NCBI GenBank assembly: GCA_047635695.1
Contig: JBLILN010000032.1
Span: 1 to 13,444 of the forward strand
Source: UBA2136 sp047635695
Lineage (GTDB): Bacteria > Pseudomonadota > Alphaproteobacteria > UBA2136
Length of the DNA stretch: 13,444 bases
Reading direction: 5' to 3'
The translations under genes and the position numbers were made by a program. Shown here one piece after another: positions 6,886-12,250 of the stretch; position 1 is the first letter of the stretch, and the number at the start of each line of letters is the position of its first letter. Under the pieces are notes generated by a model. It did not search any database. It was given only the letters and a program-made list of their open reading frames with translations, and was not told the origin of the DNA.

Positions 6886-7290
6886 ATGGCAAAAGCTAAA
6901 CAGTCACGTCGTCTAGCTGACAATGAAACGCAAGCGTTTCTGAAGTCCTGCAAATCAAGCGCGCAAAAAGCACGTTTGGTTCTAGATATGATCCGTGGCA
7001 AGAGCGTTGATGCTGCACTTGCAGACCTCACATTCTCGAAGAAAGCAATTTCTGTTGAAATTAAAAAGCTTCTTGAAAGTGCGATTGCAAACGCAGAGAA
7101 CAACCACGACCTAAATGTAGATAACTTATATATTAAAGCTACTATGGCAGACAAGAGCTTCCAAATGAAGCGCTGGCGCTGTCGTGCACGTGGCCGTATG
7201 GGTAAAATCTTGAAGCCACGTTGTCACCTGACAATCGTTGTTGCTGAAAAGGTTAAAGTAGAACCTAAAACGAATAAGGAAGCTGCATAA
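6886..7290 (+). CDS. rplV: 50S ribosomal protein L22
   Basis: A 134-aa L22. The protein lines the exit tunnel through a long hairpin; here the hairpin and tip are within KSFQMKRWRCRARGRMGKIL (94-113), followed by the conserved PRCHLTIVV end strand. The N-terminal SSAQKARLVLDMIRGKSVDAA is typical. Residues after 123 are a Lys/Glu-rich tail. Shine-Dalgarno AGGGAGA precedes the ATG; the TAA stop overlaps the S3 start by one base. Confidence 0.97.
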   Translation: MAKAKQSRRLADNETQAFLKSCKSSAQKARLVLDMIRGKSVDAALADLTFSKKAISVEIKKLLESAIANAENNHDLNVDNLYIKATMADKSFQMKRWRCRARGRMGKILKPRCHLTIVVAEKVKVEPKTNKEAA

Positions 7291-7943
7291 TGGGTCAAAA
7301 AGTAAATCCGATAGGTTTGCGTCTTGGTATTAACCGTACGTGGGATTCCACATGGTTCGCTGAAGACAACTATTCAAACCTTGTAAAAGAAGATTTCGAC
7401 ATTCGTAAGTTTCTTAAGAACGAACTTAAAAATGCCGGTGTTGCTAAAATTGTAATCGAACGTCCTGGTTCTATCTGCCGTGTGTTTATTCACACAGCAC
7501 GCCCTGGTGTGATTATCGGTAAAAAAGGTGCAGACATTGAAACACTTCGTCAGAAATTGATGAAGATTAGCAAATCTGAAGTTTTTGTTAATATTGTTGA
7601 AGTGCGTAAGCCTGATGCAAACTCACAGCTTGTAGCAGAGAATATCTGTTCACAACTTGAGCGTCGTGTTGCTTACCGTCGTGCGATGAAACGTGCAGTA
7701 CAAAACGCTATGATGAACGGTGCTAAAGGTATCCGTATCAACTGTGCGGGACGTCTAAACGGTGCAGAAATCGCGCGTACTGAGTGGTACTTGGAAGGTT
7801 CACTTCCACTTCACACACTTCGTGCTGATATTGATTACGGTTTTGCTGAAGCACTCACAACTTACGGTATCTTGGGCGTTAAAGTCTGGATTAACCAAGG
7901 TGAGAAGTATGGTGTTGAAAGCAACGTGCAAAATAAAAAATAA
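7290..7943 (+). CDS. rpsC: 30S ribosomal protein S3
   Basis: A 217-aa S3, at the mRNA entry side of the 30S subunit with helicase function. It begins MGQKVNPIGLRLGI and contains the KH-domain motif RPGVIIGKKGADIETLRQKL (72-91). The C-terminal domain has RVAYRRAMKRAVQNAM and the NGAEIARTEW motif. It ends soon after VWINQGEKYG, slightly shorter than E. coli S3 (233). The start overlaps the L22 stop; Shine-Dalgarno AAGGAAG lies inside L22. A 42-nt gap to L16 holds a weak hairpin (7944-7960). Confidence 0.98.
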   Translation: MGQKVNPIGLRLGINRTWDSTWFAEDNYSNLVKEDFDIRKFLKNELKNAGVAKIVIERPGSICRVFIHTARPGVIIGKKGADIETLRQKLMKISKSEVFVNIVEVRKPDANSQLVAENICSQLERRVAYRRAMKRAVQNAMMNGAKGIRINCAGRLNGAEIARTEWYLEGSLPLHTLRADIDYGFAEALTTYGILGVKVWINQGEKYGVESNVQNKK

Positions 7944-7985
7944 GTTTCTTTTTGAAGAACACTTGAAAATAGGAGAATAGTAACT

Positions 7986-8399
7986 ATGTTACAACCTAAG
8001 AAGACTAAGTTCCGTAAGGCGCATAAAGGTCGTATTCATGGTAAAGCCAAAGGTGGTTTTACGCTGAATTTCGGTGATTATGGTCTTAAGGCACTTGAAC
8101 CGGCTCGTATTACGTCTCGTCAAATCGAGGCTGCACGACGCGCCATGACTCGCCACATTGCCCGTGGTGGACGTATTTGGATACGTATGTTCCCGGACGT
8201 ACCTGTATCAGGCAAACCTGCTGAAGTACGTATGGGTAAAGGTAAGGGGTCCACTGACTATTGGATCGCTCGTATTAAACCAGGCCGTATTTTGTACGAA
8301 ATGACTGGTGTTGATGAAGAACTTGCACGCGAAGCTATGCGCTTAGCTGCAATGAAGCTTCCTATCAAGACTCGTTTCGTTAAACGCCAAACGTTCTAA
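7986..8399 (+). CDS. rplP: 50S ribosomal protein L16
   Basis: A 137-aa L16, a 50S protein contacting the A- and P-site tRNA elbows. Start MLQPKKTKFRKAHKGR, the motif GGRIWIRMFPDVPV and VRMGKGKGSTDYWIARIKPG are conserved; this is the region that holds the arginine hydroxylated in some bacteria. Length matches the family (136-138). Shine-Dalgarno AGGAGA (7971-7976), 9 bases before the ATG. Confidence 0.98.
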   Translation: MLQPKKTKFRKAHKGRIHGKAKGGFTLNFGDYGLKALEPARITSRQIEAARRAMTRHIARGGRIWIRMFPDVPVSGKPAEVRMGKGKGSTDYWIARIKPGRILYEMTGVDEELAREAMRLAAMKLPIKTRFVKRQTF

Positions 8400-8416
8400 A
8401 GAAAAGGACAACTATA

Positions 8417-8617
8417 ATGGAAAATAAAGAGATCAAAGCTCTTAAGGCTTCACAACTTAAAGATGAGATGATGAGCCTACGCAAAGAGCAAATGAATCTT
8501 CGCTTCCAAAAAGCGACAGGGCAACTAGAAAACCCTAATCGCTGGCGTGAAGTACGTAAGGACATTGCTAAACTAAAAACCGAAGAAACTGCACGTGCAG
8601 CTTCTACAGCTAAGTAA
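8417..8617 (+). CDS. rpmC: 50S ribosomal protein L29
   Basis: A 66-aa L29, a helical protein at the tunnel exit beside L23. Family pattern: KALKASQLKDEMMSLRKEQM, then LRFQKATGQLENPNRWREVR, then DIAKLKTEE with an Ala-rich tail. Shine-Dalgarno AAAAGGA precedes the ATG, 17 nt after L16. Its TAA stop is part of the Shine-Dalgarno TAAGGAGG of S17. Confidence 0.96.
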   Translation: MENKEIKALKASQLKDEMMSLRKEQMNLRFQKATGQLENPNRWREVRKDIAKLKTEETARAASTAK

Positions 8618-8630
8618 GGAGGTATAAAAT

Positions 8631-8888
8631 ATGCCAAAAAGAGTATTACAAGGTACTGTTGTCAGCGATAAAGGCGACAAAACTGTGGTCGTAAAGGTAG
8701 AACGTACCTTTAAACATCCACTGTATGGTAAAACAATACGCATGAGCAAAAAGTATCACGCTCACGATGAGAAAAACACTTTCGCAGAAGGTGATAAAAT
8801 CTCAATCGTTGAATGTGCACCACACTCTAAGCTCAAGCAGTTCGAAGTTGTATCAAATGACGCAGCTTCTTCTAAAGGGAGTAAATAA
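8631..8888 (+). CDS. rpsQ: 30S ribosomal protein S17
   Basis: An 85-aa S17, an OB-fold primary 16S rRNA binder. It starts MPKRVLQGTVVSDKGDKTVV and has the conserved VERTFKHPLYGKTIRMSKKY and EGDKISIVECAPHSK segments. The strong Shine-Dalgarno TAAGGAGGT overlaps the L29 stop codon, arguing for coupled translation. A short Ser/Lys tail ends the protein. Confidence 0.97.
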   Translation: MPKRVLQGTVVSDKGDKTVVVKVERTFKHPLYGKTIRMSKKYHAHDEKNTFAEGDKISIVECAPHSKLKQFEVVSNDAASSKGSK

Positions 8889-8890
8889 AG

Positions 8891-9259
8891 ATGATTCAGG
8901 TTGAAACTCAACTCGAAGTCGCTGACAACTCTGGCGCTAAACGCGTTCAGTGTATTAAAGTGCTTGGTGGCTCAAAACGCCGTTATGCACGTGTTGGCGA
9001 CGTCATCACTGTTGCTGTGAAGGATGCTATCCCTCGTGGTAAAGTGAAAAAAGGTGAAGTAGCTCGCGCAGTTGTTGTGCGTACTGCTAAAGACATCAAG
9101 CGTAAAGACGGTACTGTTATCCGTTTTGATAAAAACGCTGCTGTGATGATCGATAAAAAAGAAGAACCAATTGGAACACGTATTTTTGGACCAGTAGCAC
9201 GTGAATTGCGCGCTAAAAAGTTCATGAAAATTGTTTCACTAGCACCGGAGGTACTATAA
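8891..9259 (+). CDS. rplN: 50S ribosomal protein L14
   Basis: A 122-aa L14, part of intersubunit bridges with 16S rRNA. Highly conserved: MIQVETQLEVADNSGAK at the start, VKDAIPRGKVKKGEV in the middle and RIFGPVARELRAKKFMKIVS near the end. The length of 122 is exactly usual. The start lies 2 nt after the S17 stop, with Shine-Dalgarno AAAGGGAG inside the S17 coding end. Confidence 0.98.
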   Translation: MIQVETQLEVADNSGAKRVQCIKVLGGSKRRYARVGDVITVAVKDAIPRGKVKKGEVARAVVVRTAKDIKRKDGTVIRFDKNAAVMIDKKEEPIGTRIFGPVARELRAKKFMKIVSLAPEVL

Positions 9260-9260
9260 T

Positions 9261-9587
9261 ATGTCTCGTACAATTAACACACCTCTAAAAACGGGTGATA
9301 AAGTCGTTATCGTTGCTGGTAAAGATAAAGGTAAGACTGGCGAAATCACTTCTGTGATCGTTAAGACTGACCGTTTGGTTGTTTCTGGCATTAACCTCGT
9401 TAAGCGCCACAACAAAGCAGCTGCAAACCAAGAACCTGGTATCGTTACAAAGGAAATGCCTATTCACATGTCAAATGTGATGCTTGCTGACCCTAAAGAC
9501 GGTAAACCAACACGCGTTGGCTACAAAGTGGAAGGCGACAAAAAAGTTCGCTTTGCTAAACGTAGCGGCGAAGTGCTAGCAAGCTAA
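9261..9587 (+). CDS. rplX: 50S ribosomal protein L24
   Basis: A 108-aa L24, an assembly-initiating 50S protein with a KOW motif. The KOW segment is GDKVVIVAGKDKGKTGEI (12-29), followed by GINLVKRHNKA and the KEMPIHMSNVMLADPKDGKP stretch. Shine-Dalgarno GGAGG (9247-9251) is inside the L14 end; the ATG is 1 nt after the L14 stop. Confidence 0.97.
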   Translation: MSRTINTPLKTGDKVVIVAGKDKGKTGEITSVIVKTDRLVVSGINLVKRHNKAAANQEPGIVTKEMPIHMSNVMLADPKDGKPTRVGYKVEGDKKVRFAKRSGEVLAS

Positions 9588-9603
9588 GAAAGGAAGTATT
9601 AAA

Positions 9604-10179
9604 ATGACAACTCGTTTAAACGAATTATACCAAAACGAAATCAAAAAATCTTTGATGAAGAAGTTTGGTTTTAAAAACGTAATGCAGCTTCCAAAGCTAG
9701 ACAAAATTGTTCTAAACATGGGTGTTGGTCGCGGTACACAAGATAAGAAATTGGTTGAAGGCGCTGTTAAGGACATGACTGCTATTGCTGGTCAAGCTCC
9801 TGTTGTAACACGTGCTCGTAAATCAATTGCTGCGTTTAAACTACGTGAAGGCACAGCTATTGGCTGTAAAGTTACTTTACGTGGCGAACGTATGTTTGAA
9901 TTCTTGGACCGTCTGGTTACAATCGCACTACCGCGCGTACGTGACTTTGAAGGTGTTAACCCTAAGTCTTTTGACAAGCAAGGTAACTATGCTCTTGGTA
10001 TTAAAGAGCAAATTATCTTCCCGGAAATTGACTATGATACAATTGACGAAATTCGCGGTATGGATATTATTATCTGTACAACAGCAACGAACCCTGATGA
10101 AGGTCGTGAATTGCTACGTGAGTTCGGCATGCCGTTCAAGAAGACTAACGCAGAATTGGAGGCTATTGCAAATGGCTAA
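9604..10179 (+). CDS. rplE: 50S ribosomal protein L5
   Basis: A 191-aa L5, which binds 5S rRNA and forms a bridge with S13. Conserved parts: MQLPKLDKIVLNMGVG near residue 27-42, the ARKSIAAFKLREG loop, and the C-terminal GMDIIICTTATNPDEGRELL. Length is slightly longer than E. coli (179), as usual in alphaproteobacteria. In E. coli S8 represses the spc operon by binding mRNA at the start of L5; here S8 lies in a separate transcription unit. The L5 end overlaps the S14 start by 8 nt. Confidence 0.98.
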   Translation: MTTRLNELYQNEIKKSLMKKFGFKNVMQLPKLDKIVLNMGVGRGTQDKKLVEGAVKDMTAIAGQAPVVTRARKSIAAFKLREGTAIGCKVTLRGERMFEFLDRLVTIALPRVRDFEGVNPKSFDKQGNYALGIKEQIIFPEIDYDTIDEIRGMDIIICTTATNPDEGRELLREFGMPFKKTNAELEAIANG

Positions 10180-10477
10180 AGTAAGCTTTGTAAACCGTCA
10201 AACGAAACGTGAACACGCTGTGTCTCGTGATACTGATAAACGTGCCGCACTTAAAGCGATCATCGTAAACCAAGAAGAAGACTTTGGTGTACGTATGGAA
10301 GCCCGTGATGCATTAAACAAACTTACGCCAAACGGATCTAAAACTCGTTTGCGTAACCGTTGTGCTTTAACAGGTCGCCCACGTGGTGTTTACCGTAAGT
10401 TCCAACTTTGCCGTATCACTTTCCGTGAAATGGCATCTGCTGGCCTACTTCCAGGTGTTACTAAATCATCTTGGTAA
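10172..10477 (+). CDS. rpsN: 30S ribosomal protein S14 (long, zinc-independent form)
   Basis: A 101-aa S14 of the long form without the CxxC zinc pairs. It begins MAKVSFVNRQTKREHAV and has the conserved RLRNRCALTGRPRGVYRKF motif and the end LPGVTKSSW. The ATG at 10172 is chosen because AKxSxxxR is the family N-terminus and GGAGG (10158-10162) is 9 bases upstream; the frame is open much further up but only as a shadow of L5. It overlaps L5 by 8 nt. Last gene before a strong terminator, so it ends the S10 operon, whereas S8 normally follows directly. Confidence 0.98.
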   Translation: MAKVSFVNRQTKREHAVSRDTDKRAALKAIIVNQEEDFGVRMEARDALNKLTPNGSKTRLRNRCALTGRPRGVYRKFQLCRITFREMASAGLLPGVTKSSW

Positions 10478-10491
10478 GACGTTACAAATAG

Positions 10492-10527
10492 AAAATCCCT
10501 CTTGCTTTCAGCAAGGGGGATTTTTTT
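10492..10527 (+). terminator. Strong terminator closing the S10 operon after S14
   Basis: A long stem (10494-10505 with 10511-10522, one G-U pair; core CCCTCTTGC with GCAAGGGGG), loop TTTCA, and a run of seven T. It starts 14 bases after the S14 stop, so S8 cannot depend on read-through alone. Confidence 0.95.
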
Positions 10528-10536
10528 ATGGGAATA

Positions 10537-10631
10537 ATTATCTAAGGGTGATTAATTCATTTTATGCGCTCTGTCACTTACAAAGTGTAAGTTCTGTTAC
10601 TGAACAATAAATTTCTCATCCCTTAGCTAAT
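10537..10631. repeat. 95-bp inverted-repeat structure
   Basis: The outer arms at 10537-10551 and 10616-10631 are near-perfect complements (CTAAGGG core, one mismatch and one extra base). Inside is a 6-bp hairpin ACTTAC/GTAAGT (10576-10581 with 10587-10592, loop AAAGT). Two similar copies of a TCTGT-ACT-ACAA pattern lie at about 10570 and 10593. It has no coding capacity. It may be a small inverted-repeat element (MITE-like or the remains of one) or a structured RNA between the S14 terminator and the next minus-strand terminator. Confidence 0.45.
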
Positions 10632-10667
10632 CATTCTAACAGTCAATCTTTAATCGCCCCATGCCAT

Positions 10668-10696
10668 AAAAAAAACACCCTCCAATTGGAAGATGT
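10668..10696 (-). terminator. Minus-strand terminator of the three-span membrane protein gene
   Basis: On the minus strand a 9-bp stem (10696-10688 with 10683-10675, two G-U pairs), loop AATT, is followed by eight T. On the plus strand the two wobble pairs become A-C mismatches, so the element is built for the minus strand. It begins 11 bases after the stop at 10708. Confidence 0.8.
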
Positions 10697-10707
10697 TTTT
10701 TTTTGAG

Positions 10708-11046
10708 TTATATATTATAAATGTAAATGGTTAGACATAGGTTTATAATAAATGAAATCAAAGTTATAGCAGAAGGTATTATTTCTTTAGTTGATAGTGC
10801 GGCAATGCATTTTTTATAGCCTTGCTGTAATCTTATTTTTCTTGATTTATTACATAACATATCCATGCTTACCCAAATAATAATGGATGCTATGAAAAGA
10901 TAGATGTTATAATTTTGAAGGGCACTTACTTCTGTTGCGAGTCCCGCTATGATAATTAGTAATATAGTAAGGTTAGCAATAGCACATAACCATAAATGTT
11001 TGATGTATGGCCTTGGTGCGGCGTTGTGTTTTTTTTGTGTTGACAT
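10708..11046 (-). CDS. Small membrane protein, three predicted spans, 112 aa
   Basis: The start is the ATG at 11046, with GAGGA seven bases upstream. The ATG two codons earlier is only one base from that ribosome binding site, and the longer open frame above it has none. The 112-aa product has a polar N-terminus (MSTQKKHNAAPRPYIKHLW), three hydrophobic segments at about 18-40, 47-65 and 88-110, and a basic loop between the second and third (NKSRKIRLQQGYKK). By the positive-inside rule this loop should be cytoplasmic. No family is recognised. Its initiation region is nearly identical to those of two other small genes in this island. Transcription probably runs from the divergent region at about 11150 to the terminator at 10696. 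Confidence 0.7.
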   Translation of the reverse strand: MSTQKKHNAAPRPYIKHLWLCAIANLTILLIIIAGLATEVSALQNYNIYLFIASIIIWVSMDMLCNKSRKIRLQQGYKKCIAALSTKEIIPSAITLISFIINLCLTIYIYNI

Positions 11047-11076
11047 AGTCATGTCCTCGGTGGTTATGGGCGAAAG
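11044..11076 (-). repeat. Initiation module, copy A
   Basis: The 33-nt stretch upstream of and including the start of the 112-aa gene reads, in parts, CTTTCGCCC, ATAACCACC, GAGGACATGACTATG. It aligns with copies B and C below, the shared core being GAGGACAT followed by TATG. Confidence 0.6.
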
Positions 11077-11117
11077 GACATTTTGAAAAGAATAGGTTTT
11101 ACAACTACATACTTCAC

Positions 11118-11131
11118 ACACAAATATGTGT
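11118..11131. repeat. Inverted repeat, possible operator
   Basis: ACACA (11118-11122) and TGTGT (11127-11131) around AATA, just downstream of the expected minus-strand transcription start for the 112-aa gene. The position suits a repressor site; the arms are short. Confidence 0.25.
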
Positions 11132-11153
11132 ACAATATCAATAGGTTTGTAAA

Positions 11154-11196
11154 ATTATAGAAGAGACTTGTAAATAGTTATCATAAATCCCATACT
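11154..11196. promoter_or_regulatory. Overlapping divergent promoters
   Basis: Minus strand: perfect -10 TATAAT (11159-11154) with a weak -35 TGATAA (11183-11178, 18-nt spacing) for the 112-aa gene. Plus strand: -35 TTGTAA (11168-11173), 17-nt spacer, -10 CATACT (11191-11196) for the 71-aa gene. The two overlap, so polymerase could occupy only one at a time. Confidence 0.4.
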
Positions 11197-11223
11197 TTAT
11201 TTATCAATTACTTTTTCTTTTAC

Positions 11224-11237
11224 CACCTTCGGAGGTG
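11224..11237 (+). promoter_or_regulatory. Hairpin covering the ribosome binding site of the 71-aa gene
   Basis: CACCT (11224-11228) pairs with AGGTG (11233-11237) around TCGG. The Shine-Dalgarno GGAGG (11231-11235) lies in the loop and 3' arm, so the folded form would hide it and could regulate translation. Confidence 0.45.
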
Positions 11238-11241
11238 AAAT

Positions 11242-11457
11242 ATGTCAAATTTAAATGAACTCATGGATAAATTTAGTGAAATTAGGCAATTTGCCTTACA
11301 CGCGGGTATGCATGCCGATATTAATATTTCAGCAACGGTTTCACTTAAAGGCAATACAACTTTTGTAAAACCAGCGACTGTGCATGTTGAAATTTATGAC
11401 GACTTAAGCATTGAAAATGAACTTATTTTCATGGTAAAGCAAATGAAAGGTATATAA
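11242..11457 (+). CDS. Hypothetical protein, 71 aa
   Basis: Start ATG 11242 with a strong GGAGG six bases upstream, itself inside a small hairpin. The 71-aa product is soluble: an amphipathic helix-like start (MSNLNELMDKFSEIRQFALH), then alternating polar and hydrophobic residues at 25-51 suggesting beta strands (DINISATVSLKGNTTF), then an acidic and hydrophobic end. No family is recognised. It is the only plus-strand gene of the island, convergent with the amber-interrupted gene across a shared terminator. The frame stays protein-like for 45 codons after its TAA, so this may be the N-terminal part of a once longer protein. Confidence 0.65.
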   Translation: MSNLNELMDKFSEIRQFALHAGMHADINISATVSLKGNTTFVKPATVHVEIYDDLSIENELIFMVKQMKGI

Positions 11458-11595
11458 CAAGACGCTTTAAAGGCGATAGGTCAACCTGAAAATATGCTAA
11501 AAATGTCGGATGTTGATAAGATGTATAATTTTGATTATCATATTAAACATCAACTTTGTACCTTCACAAACGAAAAAGAAAACACCCCTCATTAG
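11458..11595 (+). other. In-frame continuation of the 71-aa ORF after its TAA stop
   Basis: Directly after TAA at 11455-11457 the same frame reads on for 45 codons to a TAG inside the terminator stem. The sequence looks protein-like (QDALKAIGQPENMLKMSDVD and on through YNFDYHIKHQL). Its own ATG at 11494 has no ribosome binding site. This could be the lost 3' part of a gene cut by a nonsense mutation, or chance. Confidence 0.35.
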
Positions 11596-11604
11596 AGGGG
11601 TGTT
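11581..11604. terminator. Bidirectional terminator between convergent small genes
   Basis: Perfect 10-bp stem AACACCCCTC/GAGGGGTGTT (11581-11590 with 11595-11604), loop ATTA. T-rich tracts follow on both strands (TTTG on plus, TTTTCTTTTTCG on minus). It ends the 71-aa unit and the minus-strand small membrane gene unit. Confidence 0.9.
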
Positions 11605-11613
11605 TTTGTTCGT

Positions 11614-11823
11614 TCACACATGATAAAACGTGCCGTATATAATGCCTGCTATACAGACTGTTAATGTAATTCCTAGCATTAGCCCATGATAAAAAATTGA
11701 AATAGGACGTCGCTAAGGGAACAATGATTTTTCTCTTTCCGTTTTTGGTGCTATGCGTGTACTAGGTGTGTAGCCTGAACCGCCACGGTCATGTTCACAA
11801 ACAGGATGTTTTGGTTGAAACAT
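11614..11823 (-). pseudogene. Small single-span membrane protein gene with internal amber codon (36 + 32 codons)
   Basis: Start ATG 11823 with AGAGGA seven bases upstream. The frame runs 36 codons (MFQPKHPVCEHDRGGSGYTP, then STRIAPKTEREKSLFP) to a TAG at 11715-11713. It then continues in the same frame for 32 more codons to TGA at 11616-11614. The downstream part is basic (RRPISIFYHG) and then strongly hydrophobic (LMLGITLTVCIAGIIYG), a clear membrane helix. A single CAG or TGG to TAG change would explain this, so the intact protein would be 69 aa with a polar N-terminus and a C-terminal span, the same plan as its 46-aa neighbour. Alternatives are amber read-through, a functional 36-aa product, or a sequencing error. 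No ribosome binding site precedes an internal start. Confidence 0.6.
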
Positions 11824-11856
11824 AATAATGTCCTCTTTGGTTGTGGGGCGTAAAAG
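11821..11856 (-). repeat. Initiation module, copy B
   Basis: The 36 nt upstream of and including the start of the amber-interrupted gene read, in parts, CTTTTACGCCCC, ACAACCAAA, GAGGACATTATTATG. It matches copy A in its distal part and copy C in GACATTATTATG. Confidence 0.6.
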
Positions 11857-11860
11857 CCTC

Positions 11861-12001
11861 TTATGAGAAATAAGCGTAAAAAGGAACGCCTACAATCAAT
11901 ATAATAATGAAAATAACAATGATAATAGGGTGGATTTGAAGGTCTTTATCTGGCGGAGGTGGTTTACCTGAATAGTTACTCAAGTCATTGTCGTGTGACA
12001 T
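11861..12001 (-). CDS. 46-aa single-span membrane protein
   Basis: Start ATG 12001 with AAGGA seven bases upstream. The product has a polar, proline-rich N-terminus (MSHDNDLSNYSGKPPPPDKD), then one long hydrophobic helix (residues about 25-44, HPIIIVIFIIILIVGVPFYA). No family is recognised. It is first of two minus-strand genes, 37 nt ahead of the amber-interrupted gene. It has a near-consensus promoter at 12116-12088 and a shared terminator at 11604-11581. The promoter, ribosome binding site and hydrophobicity together make it a convincing small gene despite its length. Role unknown; a regulator or accessory subunit of a membrane complex is possible but not shown. Confidence 0.7.
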   Translation of the reverse strand: MSHDNDLSNYSGKPPPPDKDLQIHPIIIVIFIIILIVGVPFYAYFS

Positions 12002-12029
12002 AATAATGTCCTTTAGTGATGGCATAAAA
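11999..12029 (-). repeat. Initiation module, copy C
   Basis: The 31 nt upstream of and including the start of the 46-aa gene read, in parts, TTTTATGCC, ATCACTAAA, GGACATTATTATG. The last 13 bases are identical to copy B. Confidence 0.55.
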
Positions 12030-12087
12030 TGTGCGTGAATAAGGCGGTATGCCCTTTAAAAAGATAAAAGTGTTTACTTCTATTTTT

Positions 12088-12116
12088 ATTTTACCCTTAA
12101 ATGTATACACGGTCAA
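12088..12116 (-). promoter_or_regulatory. Promoter of the 46-aa small membrane gene unit
   Basis: On the minus strand, -35 TTGACC (12116-12111), exact 17-nt spacer, -10 TAAAAT (12093-12088); five of six consensus bases in each box. Transcription should start near 12081, giving an approximately 80-nt leader to the 46-aa start. Confidence 0.75.
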
Positions 12117-12157
12117 CAGGAAAAAGGTTATATTTCATGTAAAACAACATTTACCCC

Positions 12158-12186
12158 TTGCTTTTTATGACGTTTAGGCGCATAAC
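12158..12186 (+). promoter_or_regulatory. Candidate promoter of the S8-L6 unit
   Basis: -35 TTGCTT (12158-12163), 17-nt spacer, -10 CATAAC (12181-12186). Neither box is perfect. The preceding CCC and the spacing reproduce the S10 promoter (CCCTTGC, 17 nt), and a promoter is needed because a strong terminator and minus-strand genes separate S8 from S14. Confidence 0.5.
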
Positions 12187-12192
12187 ATGGCT

Positions 12193-12250
12193 ACATTCTG
12201 TGCATGGTGCGCAGATAATAGAAATATATTATTTAAAGGATATCGATAAT
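12193..12250 (+). promoter_or_regulatory. Structured leader of S8-L6
   Basis: A 7-bp hairpin TCTGTGC/GCGCAGA (12197-12203 with 12209-12215, one T-G pair, loop ATGGT) is followed at once by TAATA/TATTA (12216-12220 with 12227-12231). The Shine-Dalgarno AAGGA (12236-12240) comes next, 10 bases before the S8 start. Possible site for feedback by S8 or L6; inference only. Confidence 0.4.

Noticed and set aside
7944..7960. Weak hairpin between S3 and L16
   Set aside because: Only six pairs with a bulged base, few G-C pairs and no T run; not convincing as a terminator or processing site.
9812..10171. Long ORF running in the S14 frame across L5
   Set aside because: This part is an out-of-frame shadow of L5; only the S14 part from 10172 is real.
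10383..10610. Plus-strand 75-aa ORF across the end of S14 and the terminator
   Set aside because: A shadow of S14 that runs through a strong terminator; no ribosome binding site.
11047..11121. N-terminal extension of the 112-aa membrane protein
   Set aside because: The longer frame has no ribosome binding site and runs through the initiation module shared with two other genes.
12158..12250. Extended N-terminus of S8 from 12158
   Set aside because: The extra 31 residues are unlike S8, and the stretch contains the candidate promoter and leader; the family start MTMTDPIADML is at 12251.
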